From IMG/VR virus record IMGVR_UViG_3300017527_000123, positions 1-64,000 of that record: a DNA stretch of 64,000 nucleotides; one strand, written 5' to 3'. The DNA is from a virus. Shown here one piece after another: positions 39,382 through 47,813 of the stretch. The notes beneath the pieces were generated by a model that was not told the DNA's origin, did not search any database, and saw only the letters and a program-made list of their open reading frames with translations. Position numbers and translations under genes: made by a program. The first letter of the stretch is position 1, and the number at the start of each line of letters is the position of its first letter.

Positions 39382-39798
39382 ATGTCATCAAAAGGATTCA
39401 AGAAGATTCCAATTCAAGCTGTGCTGGTTGCCATAGATGGAACAATGGGAAGGCTGACCAACATTGCAACAAGGCTTGATTGTTCCGTTTGGCTGGTCAA
39501 AGAATACATCAACAAGGTTCCTGAAATCAGAGAGGCATATGAATTTGAATGCACAAGGGTTGGTGATTATGTAGAAGGCGCATTGATGGGCTTGATCAAG
39601 AAGGGCAACTGTGCGGCCACAATCTTCTATTGCAAAACCAAACTCAGGGAACGTGGCTATATTGAGAAGCATCAAGAGAAACCCACTGATGAAGATCAAG
39701 CAAGGAAGGCGGCTGAACTGCGGCGTTGGTATCGGGCCATTGAAGATTCCGTTCCCAAGCCGCCTGAAGAAGAGAATGGAAATGGGGAGGGAAGTTGA
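39382..39798 (+). CDS. terminase small subunit candidate
   Basis: A 138-residue protein with an N-terminal HTH-like segment (TNIATRLDCSVWLVKEYINK) and a helical middle (ALMGLIKKGNCAATIFYCKT) as in phage small terminases, which bind the packaging site and activate the large subunit. It lies directly before the large terminase gene, with a three-base gap. The start is uncertain because ribosome site GGTGAAGG touches the ATG. Confidence 0.65.
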   Translation: MSSKGFKKIPIQAVLVAIDGTMGRLTNIATRLDCSVWLVKEYINKVPEIREAYEFECTRVGDYVEGALMGLIKKGNCAATIFYCKTKLRERGYIEKHQEKPTDEDQARKAAELRRWYRAIEDSVPKPPEEENGNGEGS

Positions 39799-39800
39799 GG

Positions 39801-41132
39801 ATGCCCAAGTCAGACAGGGAGAGGAGATTCACCCTTCCCAAGTTGCGCCCACACAAGATTCAATATCGGTTGTTCACTGAAGACTTCCGCTTCAAGGTGA
39901 CTCCTGCCGGAAGGCGGTCAGGCAAGACAGAGATTTCCAAGAGGAAGATCCTGAAGGAAGCCATCCGTGGGACAAGGCACAGTGTCAGCCGCTTCTTCTG
40001 TGCGGCTCCCACAAGGGATCAGGCCAAGAGAATCTTTTGGGCGGATCTGAAAAGGAAACTGAGGAAGCCGTTTGTCAAAGATGTCTCTGATGGGAATCTG
40101 GTGATCACCCTGGACAACAACAATGAGATTCATGTCCTGGGGATGGACAAGCCTGAACGGATCGAAGGTCTTCCTTGGGATGGAGGTGTGTTGGACGAAT
40201 ACGGAAATATGAAACAGGATGTGTGGCCGGAGCATGTCAGGCCAGCCCTGTCAGATCGAATGGGTTGGTGTTGGATGATTGGAGTTCCTGAAGGGCGCAA
40301 TCATTATTATGATCTATTCAGAGAAGCGGGAAAGAATGAACTGAGGGATTGGTCAACGTACACTTGGCCCTCTGCTGACATCCTGCCGCCTGAAGAGATT
40401 GAAGCCGCCCAACGTGATCTTGATCCCTTGACCTTTGATCAGGAATACAATGCTTCCTTTGTTACATTTGAAGGGCGGTGTTATTACTGTTTCACTGATC
40501 GGAACAAGAGGCGGAGTGATTATGATCCTGAAGCTGATCTATATATTTGCTTGGACTTCAATGTCAGCCCTGGCGTTGCCGCAATCATTCAAGAAGAAGC
40601 GGTGATGTCAATGGGTGTTCCGGTCATTGGAGAATCAAAGACTCAGGTGATTGATGAAGTCTACATCAAAAGGAACTCCAACACCATGAAAGTCTGCCAG
40701 GAAATCATTGAGAAGTATGGCAGACACCAAGGGGATGTTCTGGTCTATGGGGATGCAACCGGTGGGGCAAAGGGAACCAGCAAGATTGTTGGATCTGATT
40801 GGGATCTGGTTGAAGAAATCCTCAGACCTGTTTTCGGCAGGAGAATATCTTTCGATGTCCCAAGGGCAAACCCAAGGGAGAGGAGCAGAGTCAATGCCGT
40901 GAACAGCAGGCTTTGCAATGTGAAGGGACAGCGGCGGTTGTTCGTTGATCCGGTCAAGGCTCCCAATGTTGTGCAAGACTTTGAAGGTGTCAGGTCAATG
41001 CCTGATGGTTCCATTGACAAGAGGAAAGATCCAATGCTGACTCACATCTCTGATGGCATTGGATATTATATTGCAAGAGAGTTTCCGGTCATTGATGTTC
41101 AGGAAGGAATGATCAAGGTTGTTGGCCTATAG
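39801..41132 (+). CDS. terminase large subunit
   Basis: A 443-residue packaging motor from ATG 39801 (GGGAGGG upstream). Walker A TPAGRRSGKT is at 34-43 and Walker B GGVLDEYGNM near 130. The RNase H-like nuclease has LYICLDFNVSPG (first Asp) and VLVYGDATGG (second) and a third acidic DGIGYYIAREFP. It cuts concatemers and drives DNA into the prohead portal. Confidence 0.9.
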   Translation: MPKSDRERRFTLPKLRPHKIQYRLFTEDFRFKVTPAGRRSGKTEISKRKILKEAIRGTRHSVSRFFCAAPTRDQAKRIFWADLKRKLRKPFVKDVSDGNLVITLDNNNEIHVLGMDKPERIEGLPWDGGVLDEYGNMKQDVWPEHVRPALSDRMGWCWMIGVPEGRNHYYDLFREAGKNELRDWSTYTWPSADILPPEEIEAAQRDLDPLTFDQEYNASFVTFEGRCYYCFTDRNKRRSDYDPEADLYICLDFNVSPGVAAIIQEEAVMSMGVPVIGESKTQVIDEVYIKRNSNTMKVCQEIIEKYGRHQGDVLVYGDATGGAKGTSKIVGSDWDLVEEILRPVFGRRISFDVPRANPRERSRVNAVNSRLCNVKGQRRLFVDPVKAPNVVQDFEGVRSMPDGSIDKRKDPMLTHISDGIGYYIAREFPVIDVQEGMIKVVGL

Positions 41133-41148
41133 ATAAAAGGAGAGAGTC

Positions 41149-41568
41149 ATGTTGGCAAAACTTTTGGAACTATTGACAACAAAGACCAGCAAGAGTGTTG
41201 GCATTGGGATCATCTGTCTGGTTGCTGGCGTTGCTGTCTTCTACTATTCCAATCAATACTTTGTTTCCAGGTCAGCCCACAGCCAGGAGGTCAAGGCCAT
41301 CAAGGTCAACTGTTCAACCAACAAGAAGGAACTGAAGAAGGAAATCAAAGTGGGTGATGCCAGCCAGCAGATCAACACCTTGTATCTTCAGAAGGGCATG
41401 GCAGAGAAACAGGTGTGGGATATTGATGCAAGGATTGAAGACCTTGAGAAGAACGGTGCTGGCCCAGAGCAGAAGGCCAAGTGGAAGAGAAGGCTTGAAC
41501 GAACAGAGGAAGAAGTCAAAGAGATAGATGGAAAGATTGAGACAGAGAAAAAGAAACTCACCGAATGA
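41149..41568 (+). CDS. membrane-anchored coiled-coil protein (i-spanin-like)
   Basis: A 139-residue protein with one N-terminal membrane segment (VGIGIICLVAGVAVFYYS, about 17-34) and a long charged coil outside it. Size and layout fit an inner-membrane spanin subunit. No lipoprotein partner is evident. It is followed by a holin-like gene, which supports a lysis role. Confidence 0.5.
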   Translation: MLAKLLELLTTKTSKSVGIGIICLVAGVAVFYYSNQYFVSRSAHSQEVKAIKVNCSTNKKELKKEIKVGDASQQINTLYLQKGMAEKQVWDIDARIEDLEKNGAGPEQKAKWKRRLERTEEEVKEIDGKIETEKKKLTE

Positions 41569-41581
41569 AAGGAGACAGATC

Positions 41582-41872
41582 ATGTTGAAGGAAATGTTTG
41601 GAGAGGGAGGTCAAGTCAGCATGATGAGGGCAATGATGTTTGCTGTGACTGCCAACATCATGGCGGTGTGGACTGCCATCTCAATTCAGGATGGTGCCTT
41701 TGCAGACATGCCGCCTGAGATGATTGCAATCATGGCAACCTTTGTGACAGGCAAGGTTGTTCAGAAGTTTCCTGAAGCCAAAGGCAACGGCAACATCATC
41801 ATTGAGAGGGTTGAGAAGCCAACTCCAACTGGAACCGGACAGCCGCCCATTGTTCCGCTGTCTGATATGTAG
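41582..41872 (+). CDS. holin-like membrane protein
   Basis: A 96-residue protein from ATG 41582 (AAAGGAGACAGATC upstream). One clear hydrophobic stretch (MRAMMFAVTANIMAVWTAI) and a second weaker one (MIAIMATFVTGKVVQKF) look like a small holin. The soluble Pro/Thr-rich tail is unremarkable. It could also be a small structural membrane protein. Confidence 0.5.
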   Translation: MLKEMFGEGGQVSMMRAMMFAVTANIMAVWTAISIQDGAFADMPPEMIAIMATFVTGKVVQKFPEAKGNGNIIIERVEKPTPTGTGQPPIVPLSDM

Positions 41873-41886
41873 AGAGGAGAAGCCCA

Positions 41887-42003
41887 ATGGCAAAGGCAGT
41901 CAAGGGAGTTCCCAAAAGGGATGGCTCCGGCAAGGGCAAGAGAATGAACAGAGGCAGAGGCGGTTGCAAGAAGACACAACCCAGAGGCAAAGGCAGGAAA
42001 TGA
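41887..42003 (+). CDS. 38-residue basic peptide
   Basis: ATG 41887 to TGA 42003 encodes MAKAVKGVPKRDGSGKGKRM onward, Gly/Lys/Arg-rich with one Cys. AGAGGAG precedes it. Such short Gly/Arg-rich peptides recur in phage genomes; role unknown. Confidence 0.6.
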   Translation: MAKAVKGVPKRDGSGKGKRMNRGRGGCKKTQPRGKGRK

Positions 42004-42004
42004 A

Positions 42005-42079
42005 ATGTGGACAACCACACTTGTCTTGCTTGGCCTGATTGCTCTGGTTCTAATCTATCAAATCTATAAAGGGAACTGA
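42005..42079 (+). CDS. 24-residue membrane peptide
   Basis: ATG 42005 encodes MWTTTLVLLGLIALVLIYQI ending YKGN, a single span. It starts one base after the previous stop and ends two bases before the thymidylate-synthase start, a tight cluster. It may assist the holin-like protein. Confidence 0.55.
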   Translation: MWTTTLVLLGLIALVLIYQIYKGN

Positions 42080-42081
42080 CC

Positions 42082-42915
42082 ATGCTGGATCAAACAATCA
42101 TCAAAGGCAGATCAATCAATGACACTTGGTTCAAAGCAATGAAGGCAACAATGGAGTTGGGTGTTGATTACCGAATAGACAAGGGAGAATATGAAGGCCA
42201 GTTCAGAAGGGAACTTGACCTTGCGGTCATCACCCTTTCAGATCCAGGCCAAAGACCTCTTGCCTGCCAGATGCAAAACATCCTGCCAACCACTGATGCC
42301 AAGATCCACAAATATTTTCAGAATTATATTCTTGATCCTGACTTCACTGGTGATGGTGATCAAGCCTTCCTTGAATATTCACTCAATGAATATAAATATT
42401 CAACATGGATTGGCCCAAGCTGGCAACATTGCTGTGACCTTCTGCTTCAAGGTGAAGGCGGGTGCAACCAAGCAACCATCTCAATCGGATCGGCAATGAA
42501 GCCTGATCAGAGCCGGAACTTTTATGATGTGACAAGGGTGACTGACCTGAACACCATGAACACAAGGAGAGGGCCGGTTGTCTTCACTGGTGAGGTGATG
42601 CAGTTTGAGAAGCCGCCCTGCTTGCGGTTGGTTGACATGCGGATCAGGGAGGGAACCCTTCACTTCATAATCTATTTCCGTTCATGGGATTTGGTTGGTG
42701 GATTCCCTGAGAACATTGGCGGTCTTCAACTGCTGAAAGAGTTCTGCCTTGAGTATATGAATCTGAAGGGAAGAGAATATGAAGATGGATCAATCATTGC
42801 AGTCAGCAAAGGCTTGCACATCTATGATCACTATTGGGACACCATCAACAACTATGTTGGGAATGAAGAGGTTGCCAAGGTTGAAATGAATGACTTCGGA
42901 ATCTGGACAGTCTGA
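42082..42915 (+). CDS. thymidylate synthase-family enzyme (dUMP type)
   Basis: A 277-residue protein with the whole catalytic pattern of the thymidylate synthase/deoxynucleotide hydroxymethylase family: PPC with C180, R200-S201-x-D203, N211, and H246-x-Y248. These match E. coli TS C146, R166, S167, D169, N177, H207 and Y209 in order and nearly in spacing. N211 favours dUMP over dCMP, so it makes dTMP or possibly hydroxymethyl-dUMP. It lies unusually between lysis-type and head genes, next to a dNTP pyrophosphohydrolase. Confidence 0.8.
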   Translation: MLDQTIIKGRSINDTWFKAMKATMELGVDYRIDKGEYEGQFRRELDLAVITLSDPGQRPLACQMQNILPTTDAKIHKYFQNYILDPDFTGDGDQAFLEYSLNEYKYSTWIGPSWQHCCDLLLQGEGGCNQATISIGSAMKPDQSRNFYDVTRVTDLNTMNTRRGPVVFTGEVMQFEKPPCLRLVDMRIREGTLHFIIYFRSWDLVGGFPENIGGLQLLKEFCLEYMNLKGREYEDGSIIAVSKGLHIYDHYWDTINNYVGNEEVAKVEMNDFGIWTV

Positions 42916-43126
42916 CAATGGGAAGCCCAGGATCTTCATGCAGGGTCAATGGCGGTTTGGCTTCACCCTTTATATTTCTGAACGTCATTCTCTTGAACGG
43001 TTCATGAGTGGTGAGGTTGCGTTGCCTGCTGACATGAAGGTTCCTGATCAACCGGAATCATTAGATGCTTTATGGGAAGAACAATCATGGAAGATCAAAA
43101 CTGTGAGAAGTGCAAAAGACTTTTGA
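42890..43126 (+). CDS. small hypothetical protein
   Basis: A 78-residue protein beginning MTSESGQSDNGKPRIFMQGQ. It overlaps the end of the previous gene by 26 bases and has only a weak AAGG. An internal ATG at 42938 is a possible alternative start. Function unknown. Confidence 0.45.
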   Translation: MTSESGQSDNGKPRIFMQGQWRFGFTLYISERHSLERFMSGEVALPADMKVPDQPESLDALWEEQSWKIKTVRSAKDF

Positions 43127-43287
43127 AGATCATTGAGAACTTGGTTGGTGGTGGGCCGATGGACAAAGTTGAATTGGAGAAGATGGAAATCCTTCTCAGG
43201 TCATCTGAAGCACCATTGAGAGACAGAACCCATGCCATTGATGCTGTGCATGTTTTGCTTGAGGAGCAAGGACAATATGAGCAATGA
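43087..43287 (+). CDS. small helical protein
   Basis: A 66-residue protein from ATG 43087 (GGGAAG upstream), MEDQNCEKCKRLLKIIENLV, with one CxxC at the N-terminus followed by helices. It overlaps both neighbours by about 10-40 bases. Not recognised. Confidence 0.5.
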   Translation: MEDQNCEKCKRLLKIIENLVGGGPMDKVELEKMEILLRSSEAPLRDRTHAIDAVHVLLEEQGQYEQ

Positions 43288-43888
43288 GAGAGAGGGTGAC
43301 AAGAAGGATCAAGGCAAGTTGAGGTTCAACCTTTTTCCTGTCAGGGCATTGAGAGAACTGGTGAAGAATTACACACAAGGAGCAGAGGTCAACGGTGATC
43401 GGAATTGGGAGAAGGGCTTTGAGTTCACCCGTTGCTTTGATGCCATTCAACGCCATGCCTGGGATTGGCTTGATGGTGAAGACTATGACATCACAGGGCC
43501 AAACCCTTCCGGCATTCACCACATGGCCTGTGTTGCTTTCTGGTCATTGGCTCTGGTTGAGTTCCACTTCACCCATCCTGAGTTGGATGACAGGGCAAAG
43601 GTGACAGTTGAAGATATGTTTGCCGGAATGGATCGGGTGATTGAACACCAGAAGACAATGGAGAAGCTGAACAGGCTGAAGAAGATTGTGCCTGATGTTG
43701 AAGATGACTATCCAACTGTGGTTGATGAGCCTGAAGAAGATTGCTGTTCATTGAACCTGGAAGACTTTGAGGAAGAAACCAAAGATGTCCTTCCGATCAG
43801 TGAAGAGTGTTCCACCTGTTCACCCGTTGAAGTCATTGAGGAAGAATCCAATGTTGGAGTCAGAGAAAGTGAAACTGCTGATGCCTAG
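43277..43888 (+). CDS. DUF5664-like dATP/dGTP pyrophosphohydrolase
   Basis: A 203-residue protein. Residues about 13-100 carry the DUF5664 pattern: RFNLFPVRALRELVKNYTQG, DRNWEKGFEFTR, HAWDWLDGEDYD and GIHHMACVAFWSLALVEF. This domain is described as a dATP/dGTP diphosphohydrolase N-terminal region, related to MazG-type all-alpha enzymes. The second half is acidic with cysteines. GAGGAG precedes ATG 43277. With the thymidylate synthase-like enzyme it would adjust nucleotide pools. Confidence 0.7.
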   Translation: MSNEREGDKKDQGKLRFNLFPVRALRELVKNYTQGAEVNGDRNWEKGFEFTRCFDAIQRHAWDWLDGEDYDITGPNPSGIHHMACVAFWSLALVEFHFTHPELDDRAKVTVEDMFAGMDRVIEHQKTMEKLNRLKKIVPDVEDDYPTVVDEPEEDCCSLNLEDFEEETKDVLPISEECSTCSPVEVIEEESNVGVRESETADA

Positions 43889-43933
43889 CAGAAAGAAATA
43901 TTTCACATTTTATTTTGATAAGGAGTCAGGCAA

Positions 43934-45658
43934 ATGGCAACCGTAAAAAGCACGGACAGTTTGTTGGAAGGTGTTGACAGCACCCACACAGAATATTCCC
44001 TCTATGAAAATGATTGGCAATTGATTTCTGACATCAAGGAAGGGGAGAGGCAAGTCAAGAGTCAAGGCACACTATACTTGCCGAAACTCCAAGGCCAGGA
44101 TGACAAAGAATATAAAGCCTATCTTCAGAGGGGTGTCTTCTACAACGCCACAGCCAGAACAGTCAGTGGCTTGACCGGTGCCATCATGCGGAAGCCTGCT
44201 GTCATTGAAGCACCGAACAAGATTGAAGGCTTCTTTGATTCCATCACTCCCGATGGTTACAACATACAGGAGACAATCAAGTCCACAGCGGAAAGCCTTC
44301 TGACCTATGGGCGGCATGGGATCTTGGTTGACTTCAATGATCTTCAAGAAGTCTATTACACTGAATACACAGCCCAAGAAATTCTCAACTGGCGAACAGA
44401 GTTGATTGATGGCAAGAAGGTGTTGACCTTCCTGACACTCTCTGAGATTGATGAACGGCAAGATCCTGATGATGAGTTCAACACAAACTATTATGAACAG
44501 ATTCGGGTTCTGAAGCTGGACTCTGAAACTGGATACTTGGTTGTGAATCTTTTTGAACGGCAAGTGGCTGACACCACAGCGGCAGACAACAACAAGAAAG
44601 TTTCTGAAGGCGGCTGGACTCAAGTGGCTGTGTCAGGAGAAAACAAAGATCATTATCCAACCAAGATGGGCGGAGAGAAGTTGGACTATATTCCTTTTGT
44701 TTTCTTCGGTGCGGTCAGGAACACCGCTGACATCAACAAGGCTCCTCTGCTTGATCTGTCATATGTGAACATTGGTCATTGGAAAGTGACCTGTGATTAT
44801 TATCATGGCCTTCACTTCTGCGCCTTGCCCACTCCCTATGCTTTAGGGATTCGAAGCAAAGAGAACTTCAACATTGGCCCTTCCGTTGCCATTGTCAGTG
44901 AGAACGAACAGGCAAAGGTTGGGATGCTTGAGTTCACTGGTCAAGGGCTGTCTGCTGTTCGGGATGCCCTGAAGGATCTTGAAAGCAAGATGGCTGTCCT
45001 GGGTGCAAGGCTTTTGGAAGAACAGAAAAGGGCGGCAGAGGCGGCAGAGACATTGGTGATCCGATCTGCCGGAGACTCCGCCACACTCTCTTCCATCTCA
45101 GGCAATCTTGACAGAGGTTTTGAAGAGGCCATCCTCTACACAATGTTGTGGTTCAATCTTCCTGAGACAGAGGCATCAAACATTTCTGTGAAGTGCAACA
45201 AAGATTTTGTTGCCGCCCAACTTGCTTCTTCTGAAATCACCGCCCTGCTGAAAGCCCTGCAAACAGGGAACATCTCTCAGAGAACTTTCCTCTACCAGAT
45301 GAAGCAAGGTGAAATCCTTCCTGACAACTGGACAATTGATGATGAGATGGAAGAGATTGAGGTGGAAAGCTACACTCCTTTTCTCACCTCCCGAACAGGA
45401 GAGGAAGACCTTGATGATGATTCCACTGTGGAAGATGTTGTGATCATTAAGGACAAAGAGAAGGAAGAGGAAGAAGAGGATCTGACTCTGAAGAAGAAGG
45501 ATGAAGATGATGATGAAATAAAGCCTGATGATGATGAAGAGATGAAGAAGAAAAAGAAGGCACGGCAGGATCAGAAGGAAAAAGAAGAGAAGGAAAAGAA
45601 AACCAAGAAGCCCAAGAAAGATAGGGGCAAGGGAACTCCTCCGAAGGGAAGGAAATAA
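43934..45658 (+). CDS. portal protein (DUF4055 type)
   Basis: A 574-residue protein. The opening YENDWQLISDIKEGERQV then AYLQRGVFYNATARTVSGLT and GAIMRKPAVIE is typical of the DUF4055 portal family. The C-terminal about 100 residues are almost only D, E and K, an unusually long charged tail with no portal equivalent I know. The portal forms the dodecameric DNA channel at the head vertex. GATAAGGAG precedes the ATG. Confidence 0.85.
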   Translation: MATVKSTDSLLEGVDSTHTEYSLYENDWQLISDIKEGERQVKSQGTLYLPKLQGQDDKEYKAYLQRGVFYNATARTVSGLTGAIMRKPAVIEAPNKIEGFFDSITPDGYNIQETIKSTAESLLTYGRHGILVDFNDLQEVYYTEYTAQEILNWRTELIDGKKVLTFLTLSEIDERQDPDDEFNTNYYEQIRVLKLDSETGYLVVNLFERQVADTTAADNNKKVSEGGWTQVAVSGENKDHYPTKMGGEKLDYIPFVFFGAVRNTADINKAPLLDLSYVNIGHWKVTCDYYHGLHFCALPTPYALGIRSKENFNIGPSVAIVSENEQAKVGMLEFTGQGLSAVRDALKDLESKMAVLGARLLEEQKRAAEAAETLVIRSAGDSATLSSISGNLDRGFEEAILYTMLWFNLPETEASNISVKCNKDFVAAQLASSEITALLKALQTGNISQRTFLYQMKQGEILPDNWTIDDEMEEIEVESYTPFLTSRTGEEDLDDDSTVEDVVIIKDKEKEEEEEDLTLKKKDEDDDEIKPDDDEEMKKKKKARQDQKEKEEKEKKTKKPKKDRGKGTPPKGRK

Positions 45659-45673
45659 AAGGAGGAGAGTCAA

Positions 45674-46807
45674 ATGGCTAATGACAAAATAAAAGATGAT
45701 CTGCTGACTGCCAGCATCCAGTTGGAAAAGTTTGCCGCAGGCATTGACAAGAAGGCGGAGACAGTTCTGAAGGGAACCCAGGATCACATCATCAATGAAC
45801 TGGTGAAGATGGACTTTGAAGATCCCAACTCTTCCGCCTTCAAGAAGAACAGATTGGGCGGTCTATATTCCCGCATTGACAAGATCCTGAACAAGGAATA
45901 TGAAAAGATGGGTGAGGTTCTTGAAGCGGAGTTGAGTCAGATCCCTGGCCTTTCTCAAGACATGGTTGCCAACATCATGAATGATGCAATGGGTGTTGAT
46001 GTCATGACCATCGGCTTGAGTGAGGAGCAACTGAAATCCATTGTGAAGAATGGAACCGTTGATGGCGGTGTCCTGGGTGATTGGATGGCAACCCAGGCTG
46101 ACAATCTTTCCAAGGCAATCAGGGCGCAGATTGCAGATGTTGTGGCGGAAGCCAGCATTGGGATTCTGGCAGGAGAAACAACCGCAGAGATGGTGAAGAG
46201 AATCAGAGGCACCACAACCATTCCTGGCCTGATGAACAAATCCAAGAAGGATCTTTATTCATTTGTTAGAACCTACACAGCCCAGGTTGCCCATGATGCA
46301 AGAATGGCAATGTATGAAAAGTATGACTACCTTTTGAACGGATATGAAATTGTGGCTGTGCTTGATCAAAGAACCACTCCGCTTTGCAGGGGATATGATG
46401 GTTTGCAATATACGTTGAAATACAAACCCATTCCGCCCAACCGGAAGAAATATCCCAGAGCCGGTGGCCCACCATTCCACTTCAATTGCAGAACGGTGCT
46501 TGTTCCTATCACAAAAACCTTTGAAGAACTATCGGAAGGAGGAAACCTGACAAAGCAACAACGGAAAGACTTTGACAAACTCACCAATGCGGAGAGGGCC
46601 GCATTAGGTGGGCCGATTGAGCAAACCAAGAATTATGATCAGTGGCTCCGCAAGCAATCGAAGGCAAGACAGATCCAAGTTCTTGGGCCAAAGAGATGGG
46701 AAATCTGGAAGAAGAGAGGCTTGACGATGGCGCAAATGTTGGATCAAAGAGGGAACACTTTGACCATTGAACAACTCAAGAGAAAGTATCCAAGAAAAGT
46801 GAAGTAG
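45674..46807 (+). CDS. MuF/SPP1 gp7-like head morphogenesis protein
   Basis: A 377-residue protein. The MuF domain lies at about 185-275: TYTAQVAHDARMAMYEKYDY, VLDQRTTPLCRGYDGLQYTL, then PPFHFNCRTVLVPI, where the His and Cys pairs are typical. These proteins bind the portal inside the prohead. AAGGAGGAG precedes the ATG. Confidence 0.8.
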   Translation: MANDKIKDDLLTASIQLEKFAAGIDKKAETVLKGTQDHIINELVKMDFEDPNSSAFKKNRLGGLYSRIDKILNKEYEKMGEVLEAELSQIPGLSQDMVANIMNDAMGVDVMTIGLSEEQLKSIVKNGTVDGGVLGDWMATQADNLSKAIRAQIADVVAEASIGILAGETTAEMVKRIRGTTTIPGLMNKSKKDLYSFVRTYTAQVAHDARMAMYEKYDYLLNGYEIVAVLDQRTTPLCRGYDGLQYTLKYKPIPPNRKKYPRAGGPPFHFNCRTVLVPITKTFEELSEGGNLTKQQRKDFDKLTNAERAALGGPIEQTKNYDQWLRKQSKARQIQVLGPKRWEIWKKRGLTMAQMLDQRGNTLTIEQLKRKYPRKVK

Positions 46808-46900
46808 CAGAATTTTGTCTTTATCTACATTTTATTTTTTTTTGTCTTTACACACATTTCAAATCTTGGTAAATTAGGTTTCTAAAAAGGAGGTTTTAGA

Positions 46901-47686
46901 ATGGCATTAAAATTCAAAATTCAATCATTAGAAGAAGTTGCCGCAGAACAGCAAGGTCTTTATGAACCCGCCAAAGATGGAGAAGGCTTCACACTCATGA
47001 TTGATGGCCTTCCAACGGACACAATCCCCAAAGAAAAACTTGATGAGTTCCGAACCAACAACATAAAACTGTTCCGTGAAAAAGAAGCCCTGGAAAAGAA
47101 GCTGGAAGCCTTCAGGGATGTTGATCCTGAAGAATATGCCAAGCTGAAAGATATGGCTGATAAAATCGACACCTCCAAATTGCTTGATGAAGGAAAGGTT
47201 GATGAGGTTGTTTCTCAGAAGACAGAACGGATGAGAACAGACTTCATGAACCAGATCAAAGCCCTGTCCGAAAAGATCAAAGAAGCTGAACAGAATGAAG
47301 TGAAACTGAAGAGTGATCTTGGAATCACCAAGATCAACAACGCCATCCAAACCGAAGTGACAAAGGCTTGGAAAATCAAGCCCAACGCCATGAAGCTGAT
47401 CATCCAAGAAGGAAAGCAAATCTTCCAACTGGATGACAACAATGAGCCGGTGGCTGTTGACAAAAGTGGCGGAACGATGGTTGGCAAGGATGGCATGACT
47501 CCCCTGTCAATTCAGGAATGGGTTGAGAATCTCCCTAATGATTTTCCGTTTCTGTTTGAAGAAGGGGAAGGGATCGGATCGAAGAAGGGCGGTCGAAAAG
47601 GAGGAAGCACAGAACTCCAACGGATCAAGCAAGTGAAAGATCCACAGGAGAGGTTGAGGCTTGCACGGAAAGCGGGTCTTGCCTAA
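46901..47686 (+). CDS. head scaffold-like protein
   Basis: A 261-residue charged, mostly helical protein (coils about 45-125) placed directly before the major capsid gene, as scaffolds are. The C-terminus (ELQRIKQVKDPQERLRLARK) is a short basic helix of the kind that binds capsid protein. No motif separates scaffold from other helical virion proteins. AAAGGAGGTTT precedes the ATG. Confidence 0.65.
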   Translation: MALKFKIQSLEEVAAEQQGLYEPAKDGEGFTLMIDGLPTDTIPKEKLDEFRTNNIKLFREKEALEKKLEAFRDVDPEEYAKLKDMADKIDTSKLLDEGKVDEVVSQKTERMRTDFMNQIKALSEKIKEAEQNEVKLKSDLGITKINNAIQTEVTKAWKIKPNAMKLIIQEGKQIFQLDDNNEPVAVDKSGGTMVGKDGMTPLSIQEWVENLPNDFPFLFEEGEGIGSKKGGRKGGSTELQRIKQVKDPQERLRLARKAGLA

Positions 47687-47813
47687 GAAGTAAGAAAATC
47701 GAATCCAAAAAAATCCTCTTTACTGCGGAGTGGTGAGAGGTAGGCACGGAGTGCTTCGGTTCACAAGTATTCACTGTTTACTCTAAACCAAATCCGATAA
47801 GGAGGATTTTAAT
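47687..47813 (+). other. structured leader of the capsid gene
   Basis: 127 bases before the major capsid gene. CCTCT at about 47716 and AGAGG at about 47737 can pair around an ACT/AGT inner stem, and GCAC/GTGC form a second small stem. The GATAAGGAGG site is at the end. The structure may set mRNA stability or translation of the capsid gene. No clear promoter. Confidence 0.35.

Noticed and set aside
39180-39479. 99-codon frame before the small terminase gene
   Set aside because: It overlaps the terminase gene out of frame and has no ribosome site; the terminase frame shows an HTH and the expected position.
42082-43888. Diaminopurine (Z) genome pathway from the DUF5664-like enzyme
   Set aside because: No PurZ-like synthetase or DatZ-like phosphohydrolase is visible in the window. 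DUF5664 domains are common in other phages.
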